From NCBI RefSeq assembly GCF_042956465.1, contig NZ_JBIBGL010000014.1:1-64000 (forward strand): a stretch of DNA of 64,000 nt, read 5' to 3'. The notes beneath the pieces are model-generated. The model was not told the origin of the DNA, searched no databases, and saw only the letters and a list, made by a program, of their open reading frames with translations. Below, in pieces: positions 58,601 to 64,000 of the stretch (positions are counted from its first letter, which is position 1; each line of letters opens with the position of its first letter). This stretch comes from Embleya sp042956465. Its GTDB lineage: Bacteria; Actinomycetota; Actinomycetes; Streptomycetales; Streptomycetaceae. Position numbers and translations under genes: made by a program.

Positions 58601-59244
58601 CGGCCGAACACCTTGAGGGTGGGCAGTCCGGCGACCACGTCCAGGAAGTGCCCGGCCAGCCGGTTGAGCACCGTCCACTGCCGGTCCATGTACTTCTGCG
58701 TGGCCATCCCGATCAGCGCCATGAACAGCGGGATCAGCGGCAGGGTGACCACGATCGTCACCGCCGAGATCCAGTCGCCGAACACCACGCGCGCGAGCAC
58801 CGCGACCGGCACGGTGACGGACAGGATCAACTGCGGCAGGTAGCGGGCGAAGTAGCCGTCGAGCGCGTCCACGCCGCGGGTGGCCAGCGTGGTCAGCTCA
58901 CCGGAGCGCTCGTTGTTCGACCAGGCCGGGCCGAGCCGGACCACGTGTGCGAGCAGCCGCGAGCGCAGTTGCGACTTCACCGCCGCCGAGGTGCGGTGCG
59001 CGATCACCTCGGTGAGCCAGGAGATCGCCGAGCGGGCGGCGATCACGCCGGCGAGCAGGCCCAGCTCCGGCCACAGGTCGTCGACCGCGGCCCCCTCCTC
59101 GAAGGCCGCCACGATCACCCGGGCGAGCAGGCCCGCCTGGACGAGCACGAGACCCGCGCCCGCCGTGCCCAGCACCACGGTCAGGGCCAGAAAGCCCCGG
59201 GTGGCACGGGCGTGGGTCAGCAGGCGCGGGTCTACAGGCTTCAC
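55684..59244 (-). CDS. cydDC: Thiol-reductant ABC exporter, CydD-CydC fusion
   Basis: 1186 residues, about twice the usual ABC half-transporter. Residues 1-560: membrane helices, then Walker A GPSGCGKST near 370 and LLLDEPTSNLDG (CydD-like). After a Pro/Ala/Glu linker near 560-610, a second transmembrane domain and Walker A GASGSGKTT near 970 with LLLDEPAEHLD (CydC-like). In E. coli the separate CydD and CydC export cysteine and glutathione and are required for cytochrome bd assembly; here mycothiol or cysteine is the likely cargo. The single-gene form is known in streptomycetes. Downstream of cydB in the operon. Confidence 0.93.
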   Translation of the reverse strand: MKPVDPRLLTHARATRGFLALTVVLGTAGAGLVLVQAGLLARVIVAAFEEGAAVDDLWPELGLLAGVIAARSAISWLTEVIAHRTSAAVKSQLRSRLLAHVVRLGPAWSNNERSGELTTLATRGVDALDGYFARYLPQLILSVTVPVAVLARVVFGDWISAVTIVVTLPLIPLFMALIGMATQKYMDRQWTVLNRLAGHFLDVVAGLPTLKVFGRAKAQAGSIRTITDDYRRATLKTLRIAFLSSFALELLATISVALVAVGVGLRLVDGELSLETALVVLILAPEAYLPLRQVGAEYHASVEGVSAAERVFAVLETTPDAPAGTAPVPDPRSAELVLTGLTVRHEGRAAAAPAELDLTVRPGETIALTGPSGCGKSTVLAVLLGFTRPTAGRVTVGGVDLAELDPDAWRARIAWVPQRPYLFAGTIGANVRLARPDAGDAEVHDALVAAGAADFVAASGGLAAPLGEDGAGLSAGQRQRLALARAFLADRPILLLDEPTSNLDGDAEATIVEAVRRLAVGRTVVLVAHRPALLPLADRVVAVGAGAAGSGPAGAHPAGAAQAPAPEVEAARAADDVPAVERPFERPVEQPFERALADPPVLAGAGPGRRLLQLARPLRARLALAVLCGALALGSSVGLMATSAWLISRASEHPPVLTLMVAVTGVRAFGVSRAVFRYAERLIGHDAAFRILARLRVRVYERLERLAPAGLPAFRRGDLLSRLVADVDAVQDFFLRALLPACVAAVVGAGAVLTVALVLPEAGAVLLLGLLAAGVLVPWLAGRVARRAERRVAAVRGELAGAVVDLLRGTPELIAAGRAPARLAEVAEVDARLRATEAGQARGAGVGAGLAALVSGATVWASALVGVAAVHADRLSGVLLALVVLTPLAAFEATVVLPAAGRHLESSRRAAARVFEVIDAPEPVHEPAAPRALPAAPRPLLVRDLHARWTPDGPPALAGVDLELTPGKRLAVVGASGSGKTTLANVLLRFLDPAAGAVTLAGVPITDLAGDDVRRVIGLCAQDAHVFDSSLRENLRLARPGCDEDAMRAALARARLLDWVDTLPQGLDTMVGEHGARLSGGQRQRLALARALLADFEILLLDEPAEHLDLPTADALTADLLDATRGRTTLLVTHRLTGLHAVDEIVVLAEGRVLQRGTWGRLSTEPGAFRALLDRESAVGAVAAEA

Positions 59245-59345
59245 GAGCCGCTCTTTCGTCGGTACGTCGTCGGTGCGGTCCTACGCGGCGACCGGTGCCG
59301 GGCGCCGCGACGGGGTGAACGTCGCCGGGTACGGCACCTGGTCCG

Positions 59346-60383
59346 CTACTTGCCGACCAGGTCGGCCGCGGCGGCACCGAAGGCCGGCTTGGCCGGGATG
59401 CTCCTGGTGCTGATCCGCTTGCGGAACACCCAGTACGTCCAGGCCTGGTAGCACAGCACGATCGGGGTCATGAAGCCGGCGACCCAGGTCATGATCTTGA
59501 GCGTGTACGGCGTCGAGGACGCGTTGTGGATGGTCAGGTTCCACGCCGAGTCCAGGCTGGAGGGCATCACGTTCGGGAACAGCGACAGGAACAGCATCGC
59601 CACCGCGGCGATCACTGTCACGCCGGACAGGGCGAACGCCCAGCCCTCGCGGCCGATCCGGTTCATCCCCAGCGCGGCCACCAGGGCCACCACCGCGACG
59701 ATCAGCGCGACCAGGGTGCGTCCGTTGCCGTGTTGCGCCTGGGTCCAGATCAAAAACGCCGCCGCGAGCACGGCGGTGGCCAGGCCCAGCCTCCCGGCCA
59801 GCGCGTTGGCCCGGACCCGGATGTCGCCGTTGGTCTTGAGCGCGACGAACACCGCACCGTGGAAGGTGAAGAGCACCGTGGTGACCACGCCGCCGAGCAG
59901 CGCGTACGGGTTGAGCAGGTCGAGCAGGTTGCCGACGTACTCCTTGTCCGCGTCGATCTTCACCCCCCGCGTGATGTTCGCGAACGCGACGCCCCACATG
60001 AAGGCGGGTACCAGCGAGCCCCAGAAGATCGCCTGCTCCCAGCCGCGCTTCCAGCGGTCCTCGTCGCGCTTGGCCCGGTACTCGAACGCGACCCCGCGCA
60101 GGATCAGCGCGACCAGGATCAGCAGCAGCGGCAGGTAGAAGCCGCTGAACAAGGTGGCGTACCACTCGGGGAACGCGGCGAAGGTGGCCCCGCCGGCGGT
60201 GATCAGCCAGACCTCGTTGCCGTCCCACACCGGGCCGATGGTGTTGATCAACACCCGGCGCTCGGTCTCGTTCCGGGCCAGCACCCTGGTCAGGATGCCG
60301 ACACCGAAGTCGAAGCCTTCGAGGAAGAAGTAGCCGATCCACAGGACGGCGATCAGCAGGAACCAGAATTCGTTGAGTCCCAT
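59346..60383 (-). CDS. cydB: Cytochrome bd ubiquinol oxidase subunit II
   Basis: 345 residues. Eight to nine membrane helices. N-terminal LNEFWFLLIAVLWIGYFFLEGFDFGVG, VWDGNEVWLITAGGATFAAFP and a Gly/Ala-rich middle are CydB hallmarks. With CydA it forms the quinol oxidase of the cytoplasmic membrane, giving respiration at low oxygen. 12 bases separate it from cydA and 101 from cydDC. Confidence 0.96.
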   Translation of the reverse strand: MGLNEFWFLLIAVLWIGYFFLEGFDFGVGILTRVLARNETERRVLINTIGPVWDGNEVWLITAGGATFAAFPEWYATLFSGFYLPLLLILVALILRGVAFEYRAKRDEDRWKRGWEQAIFWGSLVPAFMWGVAFANITRGVKIDADKEYVGNLLDLLNPYALLGGVVTTVLFTFHGAVFVALKTNGDIRVRANALAGRLGLATAVLAAAFLIWTQAQHGNGRTLVALIVAVVALVAALGMNRIGREGWAFALSGVTVIAAVAMLFLSLFPNVMPSSLDSAWNLTIHNASSTPYTLKIMTWVAGFMTPIVLCYQAWTYWVFRKRISTRSIPAKPAFGAAAADLVGK

Positions 60384-60395
60384 GTCACTCTCCCC

Positions 60396-61832
60396 TCAGT
60401 ACGCGAAGGCGAGCGGACGGTCGGCGTCCTCGCCCTCGTCCGACGGATCGTCGGGGTCCTTGCTCACGGGCACCTTGATCGGCTCGGGCCCGGCCTTGAC
60501 GTAGCGCCGGATCAGGCCCAGTTCGACCACCGCGAGCGCGCCGTACAGCAGCGTGAACACGATCAGCGAGGTCAGCACCTCGCCGGTGGACACACTCGGC
60601 GACACCCCGGCCTCGGTCTTGAGCACGCCGAACACCAGCCACGGCTGGCGGCCCATCTCGGTGAAGATCCAGCCGAACGAGTTGGCCGCGAACGGGAACG
60701 CGATGGTCCACAGGCCGATCCGGTACACCCACGGGTTGGTCGGCAGCTCGCGCTTGCGCCGGGTCAGCCACAGGCCGACCAGGCCGATGCCCGCGGTGAC
60801 CATGCCGACGCCGATCATCAGCCGGAACGACCAGTAGGTGACGAAGATGTTGGGCCGGTAGTCGCCGGGACCGAACTTGACCACCGACTGTTCCTGGAGG
60901 TCGTTGATCCCGGGCAACTCGGCGTCGAGATCGTTCTTGGCCAGGAAGGACAACGCGCCGGGGACCTCGATGGCGACCTTGTTGTGACCCTTGTTGACGT
61001 CGCCGTAGGAGAAGATCGAGAACGGCGCCGGCTTCGAGGTCTCCCACAGCGCCTCGGCCGAGGCCATCTTCATCGGCTGCTGTTCGTACATCAGCTTGCC
61101 CTGCATGTCACCGGTGAGCGCCAGGCCCACACCCGCCAGCACCGAGACCCACAGGCCCAGCCGCAGCGACGGGCGGAACACCGCGACCTCGTTGCGCTTG
61201 CGCAGGTGCCAGCAGCTGATCCCGATCAGGAACCCGCCGGCGACCAGGAAGGCGGCCGGGAGGATGTGCAGGAAGGCGGCGATCGCGGTGTTGTTGGTGA
61301 GCACCGCCATGAAGTCGGTCAGCTCGGCGCGGCCGGTCTCCGGGTTGATCCGGTATCCGACCGGGTGCTGCATCCACGAGTTCGCGGCCAGGATGAAGTA
61401 GGCCGACAGGATCGTGCCGATCGCCGCGGCCCAGATCGTGGCCAGGTGGATCCTCTTCGGCAGCCGCTCCCAGCCGAAGATCCACAGGCCCAGGAACGTC
61501 GACTCCAGGAAGAAGGCGACCAGGGCCTCGATGGCGAGCGGGGCGCCGAAGATGTCGCCGACGAAGCGCGAGTAGTCGGACCAGTTCATCCCGAACTGGA
61601 ACTCCTGCACGATGCCGGTGACCAGGCCGAGCGCGAAGTTGATCAGGAAGAGCTTGCCCCAGAATTTGGTGGCCCGGAGGTAGTGCTCCTTGCCGGTGCG
61701 CACCCACGCGGTCTGCAGACACGCGACCAGGATGGACAAACCCATCGTGAGCGGGACGAAGAGGAAGTGGTAGACGGTCGTGATGCCGAACTGCCACCGG
61801 GCTACGTCGAGTGTTTCGACGGCGAGGTCCAT
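60396..61832 (-). CDS. cydA: Cytochrome bd ubiquinol oxidase subunit I
   Basis: 478 residues, start ATG 61832. Haem ligands: His22 in VYHFLFVPLTM (haem b595 type), a His near 189 (FLHILPAAFLVAGG), and the Met-region with conserved TEMGRQPWLVFGVLKT near 370. Q-loop is short, as in actinobacteria. Nine membrane helices. Oxidises quinol and reduces oxygen to water with high affinity. First gene of cydA-cydB-cydDC; two Rex-type sites lie 155-196 bases upstream. Confidence 0.96.
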   Translation of the reverse strand: MDLAVETLDVARWQFGITTVYHFLFVPLTMGLSILVACLQTAWVRTGKEHYLRATKFWGKLFLINFALGLVTGIVQEFQFGMNWSDYSRFVGDIFGAPLAIEALVAFFLESTFLGLWIFGWERLPKRIHLATIWAAAIGTILSAYFILAANSWMQHPVGYRINPETGRAELTDFMAVLTNNTAIAAFLHILPAAFLVAGGFLIGISCWHLRKRNEVAVFRPSLRLGLWVSVLAGVGLALTGDMQGKLMYEQQPMKMASAEALWETSKPAPFSIFSYGDVNKGHNKVAIEVPGALSFLAKNDLDAELPGINDLQEQSVVKFGPGDYRPNIFVTYWSFRLMIGVGMVTAGIGLVGLWLTRRKRELPTNPWVYRIGLWTIAFPFAANSFGWIFTEMGRQPWLVFGVLKTEAGVSPSVSTGEVLTSLIVFTLLYGALAVVELGLIRRYVKAGPEPIKVPVSKDPDDPSDEGEDADRPLAFAY

Positions 61833-61986
61833 GGGCCCCTCATTCCTCCTGATCGCCGGACGCGTCTCGCACGCGAGCGCACGTTTGGTTCACGATGCAC
61901 ACGGCGCCCCCGCGCACCCCGCCCGACACTCCGCCGGGCAAACCCGGAGGAACCGGGAGGGATGTTCGGTTTCACCGAGCCGACTT

Positions 61987-62002
61987 TGTGAATGGGTTCA
62001 CA
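61987..62002. promoter_or_regulatory. Rex operator 1 (TGTGAATGGGTTCACA)
   Basis: Matches the Rex (NADH/NAD-sensing repressor) consensus TTGTGAANNNNTTCACAA at all key positions. It lies 155 bases before cydA. When NADH rises in low oxygen, Rex leaves and cyd is switched on. Confidence 0.85.
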
Positions 62003-62012
62003 AAGTCGGGCT

Positions 62013-62028
62013 TGTGCATCCGTTCACA
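62013..62028. promoter_or_regulatory. Rex operator 2 (TGTGCATCCGTTCACA)
   Basis: Second Rex-type palindrome, 26 bases centre to centre from the first, with one imperfect half-site. Two sites suggest tight, cooperative repression of the cyd operon. Confidence 0.75.
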
Positions 62029-62036
62029 AACACTAG

Positions 62037-62081
62037 CGAGCCCTCCCGGACACCCCTTGAGGGGGTACCCGAGAGGGCTCG
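62037..62081. terminator. Hairpin terminator downstream of hisC
   Basis: CGAGCCCTC and GAGGGCTCG pair over nine bases, with an inner CCCCTTGAGGGG hairpin in the loop. It ends hisC and may insulate the cyd promoter. Confidence 0.75.
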
Positions 62082-62186
62082 AAGTGGTCCGAACGGACCC
62101 AAACGACGACGGGCGACTCGGACCCCGCGGCCGTCCGGGCGCACCCGCCGACCACCGACCGCACGTGCCCGCCGGACTGCGCCCGC

Positions 62187-63293
62187 CTACGCGTTCATGA
62201 ACCGCGCGGCGGTCTCCAGGAAGATCGTGTTGGCCTCGGTCTCGCCGATGGTGATCCGGCAGCCCTCGCCCGCGAACGGCCGTACGGTGACCCCGGCCGC
62301 CTCGCACAGCGCGGCGAACTCGTTCGTGCGCTCCCCCAGCCGCAACCAGACGAAGTTGGCCTGAGAGTCGAAGACCGTCCAGCCCTGGCCGATCAGCGTC
62401 TCCAGCACCCGCTCCCGCTCGGCGACCAACGCGTCGACGCGCTCCAGGAGTTCGCCCTCGGCGCCGATCGAGGCGATCGCCGCCACCTGGGCCAGCCGGT
62501 TCACCGAGAACGGCATCCCGGTCTTGCGCAGCTCGTCCGCGACCGGCTCGTGCGCGATCGCGAAGCCCACCCGCAGGCCGGCCAGACCGTACGCCTTCGA
62601 GAAGGTGCGCAGCACCACCACGTTGGGCCGGTCGCGGTAGATGTCCACGCCGTCCGGAACCTGCTCGTCCCGGATGAACTCGCGGTACGCCTCGTCCAGC
62701 ACGACCAGCACGTTGCGCGGCACCCGGTCCAGGAAACGTTCCAGCTCGGCACGGTGGATCACCGCACCGGTCGGGTTGTTCGGGTTGCACACGAAGATCA
62801 GCCGGGTGCGCTCGGTGACCGCGGCGGCCATCGCGTCCAGGTCGTGGCTCTCGTCGGCGAGCAGCGGAATCTGCACCGGCGTCGCGCCCGCGAGCAGCAC
62901 CAGGAGCGGGTACGCCTCGAACGAGCGCCACGCGAACACGACCTCGTCGCCCTCGCCGGCCGTCGCGTTCACCAGCTGCTGCGCGACGGTCACCGAACCG
63001 GTGCCCGCCACGATGTGCGACGCGGGCACCCCGAACCGCTCGGCGAGCGTCTGCGCCAACTCCGTGTTCGCCGGGTCCGGGTAGCGGTTCATCTCGCCGA
63101 CGGCGTCCGCCACCACCTTGTGCACGCTGGGCAGCGGCGGGTACGGGTTCTCGTTGGAGGAGAGCTTGTACGCCGGTACGCCCTCCGCCGCCACCGGCGG
63201 TCGGCCCGCCTTGTAGACGGGCACCTCGGCCAGGACCGCCCGGAACCTCGGAATGCCGCTGTCGTCCGTGCCTGGGGCGTTGTGCTGGGTCAC
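62187..63293 (-). CDS. hisC: Histidinol-phosphate aminotransferase
   Basis: 368 residues from GTG 63293 with GGAGG eleven bases before. Aminotransferase class I/II: YKLSSNENPYPP near 42, AGTGSVTVAQQLVNA, NPNNPTGAVI near 170, VVLDEAYREFIRD near 197, PLP-lysine Lys233 in RTFSKAYGLAGLRVG and the Arg motif AKFVWLRLG-like QANFVWLRLG. Makes histidinol phosphate (or phenylalanine) from imidazole-acetol phosphate with glutamate. HisC outside the main his operon may also serve aromatic amino acids. Divergent from the LacI gene. Confidence 0.94.
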   Translation of the reverse strand: MTQHNAPGTDDSGIPRFRAVLAEVPVYKAGRPPVAAEGVPAYKLSSNENPYPPLPSVHKVVADAVGEMNRYPDPANTELAQTLAERFGVPASHIVAGTGSVTVAQQLVNATAGEGDEVVFAWRSFEAYPLLVLLAGATPVQIPLLADESHDLDAMAAAVTERTRLIFVCNPNNPTGAVIHRAELERFLDRVPRNVLVVLDEAYREFIRDEQVPDGVDIYRDRPNVVVLRTFSKAYGLAGLRVGFAIAHEPVADELRKTGMPFSVNRLAQVAAIASIGAEGELLERVDALVAERERVLETLIGQGWTVFDSQANFVWLRLGERTNEFAALCEAAGVTVRPFAGEGCRITIGETEANTIFLETAARFMNA

Positions 63294-63498
63294 GCCCGTC
63301 CTCCTCGCATACTGGTCGGGGTGCCTGGGCGCACGTCCCGGTCGTCTCAACTCTATGGTCCGTCCGCCCGGGAGTGGACGGGCGGGCGGATCACGACCTT
63401 CGCCGAACGTTCAGGGGCAGGTATGGGGGGATACGTTTCTTCGTAAAGCAATGACATGAACCGGGCCAGGGCGGCGCATTCGGCCTACTGTCGGGACG

Positions 63499-64000
63499 AT
63501 GACAGCGCCAGATGTACCGCGTGTGGGGCGGCGGATCCGGGTGGGCATCCGGGACGTCGCAGCGGCCGCCGGGGTGTCGATCACGACCGTCTCCGACGCG
63601 CTCAACGGCAAGGGTCGGCTGCCCGACACGACCCGGCTGCACGTGCGTGAGGTCGCCGACCGGCTGGGCTACCGCCCCTCGGCCGCGGCCCGCACGCTGC
63701 GCACCGGCCGGTCCGGGCTGCTCGGGCTGACCACGACCATGCGCTCGACCGAGCCGTTCGCCCTCACCGAGTTCGCCTGGTTCGCCGAGCTGGTCCGCTC
63801 GGCCACCGCCACCGCCCTGGACCGGGGCTACGCGCTGGTGGTGTTGCCCGCCTCCTCGCCGCACGACGTGTGGGGCAACGTGGCGCTCGACGGCACGATC
63901 GTGGTCGACCCGGTGGACGACGATCCGCTCGTGCACGAGCTGCTGCGCCGGGGCGTGCCGGTGGTCAGCGGCGGCCATCCCGGCTCGACCCCGGTCTACG
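63499..64000 (+). CDS. LacI-family transcriptional regulator (partial)
   Basis: 167 codons before the window ends. ATG 63499; residues 14-60 are the LacI helix-turn-helix (IRDVAAAAGVSITTVSDALNG then DTTRLHVREVADRLGYRPSA), with hinge ARTLRTGRSGLLGLTT and the first part of the periplasmic-binding-like effector domain. Divergent from hisC. Its effector, likely a sugar, lies beyond the visible part. The C-terminus is missing. Confidence 0.93.
   Translation, partial: MTAPDVPRVGRRIRVGIRDVAAAAGVSITTVSDALNGKGRLPDTTRLHVREVADRLGYRPSAAARTLRTGRSGLLGLTTTMRSTEPFALTEFAWFAELVRSATATALDRGYALVVLPASSPHDVWGNVALDGTIVVDPVDDDPLVHELLRRGVPVVSGGHPGSTPVY

Noticed and set aside
53905..59451. A very long open frame (about 1850 codons) on the plus strand
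   Set aside because: It lies wholly opposite the histidine kinase and cydDC, both with strong family motifs. Its product is a His/Arg/Gln-rich string with no domain; high GC keeps antisense frames open.

Overview
High-GC actinomycete chromosome, most like a Streptomyces-type member of the Streptomycetaceae. The signs are strong G/C at codon third positions, many GTG starts, an Scr1/Scr2-type XRE-DUF397 pair, a class-E sortase substrate (LAETG), a fused CydDC, a DevS-like haem-GAF kinase, mycothiol-type enzymes and TTA as a rare codon. The species cannot be fixed from the sequence. Most of the window is ordinary chromosome, with a few accessory patches.

Layout. 1-4.1 kb: tail of an Fe-S oxidoreductase, a Yip1-type membrane protein, a small prim-pol-like protein, a purine-type phosphoribosyltransferase, dcd and tRNA-Gly(CCC). 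4.1-6.7 kb: a small islet next to the tRNA, carrying an XRE-ImmA/IrrE metallopeptidase, a translationally coupled PIN-like protein (with a TTA codon) and a MITE remnant. The tRNA 3' end and its terminator recur in degenerate form at the far edge (6648-6677), so the islet probably arrived by tRNA-site integration. 6.9-16 kb: an oxidoreductase, a nitrilase-family enzyme whose gene tail is repeated three times at a ~218-bp period, LysR, VOC, Rrf2, a cold-shock protein, a thiamine-binding protein, an intact ~193-bp MITE, an esterase, and a PadR gene divergent from a membrane protein and a carotenoid oxygenase. 18-22 kb: an EEP-fold phosphatase/nuclease, an operon of small membrane proteins (one perhaps frameshifted), pirin and a 26-bp repeat array.

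22.7-27.9 kb: a ROK regulator divergent from a compact edd-glk-eda operon, which gives two of the Entner-Doudoroff reactions plus glucose phosphorylation. It is followed by an unusual series of hairpins; two of them have identical ten-base loops and different, compensating stems. 27.9-31.2 kb: a cluster of small genes with a phosphotransferase, opposite an Scr1/Scr2-like pair. 31.3-47.6 kb: FadE5-like acyl-CoA dehydrogenase, SseB-like protein, a 23-residue bL37-like ribosomal protein, D-aminoacylase-type amidohydrolase with TetR, PP2C phosphatase, sortase substrate, M18 aminopeptidase, thioredoxin-NHL protein, LURP-one protein, a frameshifted gene, a second nitrilase-family protein, a DinB-type enzyme and an MFS transporter.

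47.7-64 kb: a bkd-type E1alpha-E1beta-E2 operon; a NarL-type response regulator; a quinone oxidoreductase; a DevS/DosS-like haem-GAF histidine kinase; cydA-cydB-cydDC (cytochrome bd oxidase with its fused ABC exporter) with two Rex-type operators upstream; hisC; and the start of a LacI regulator. The kinase, response regulator and Rex-controlled cyd genes together suggest a redox and low-oxygen response block.
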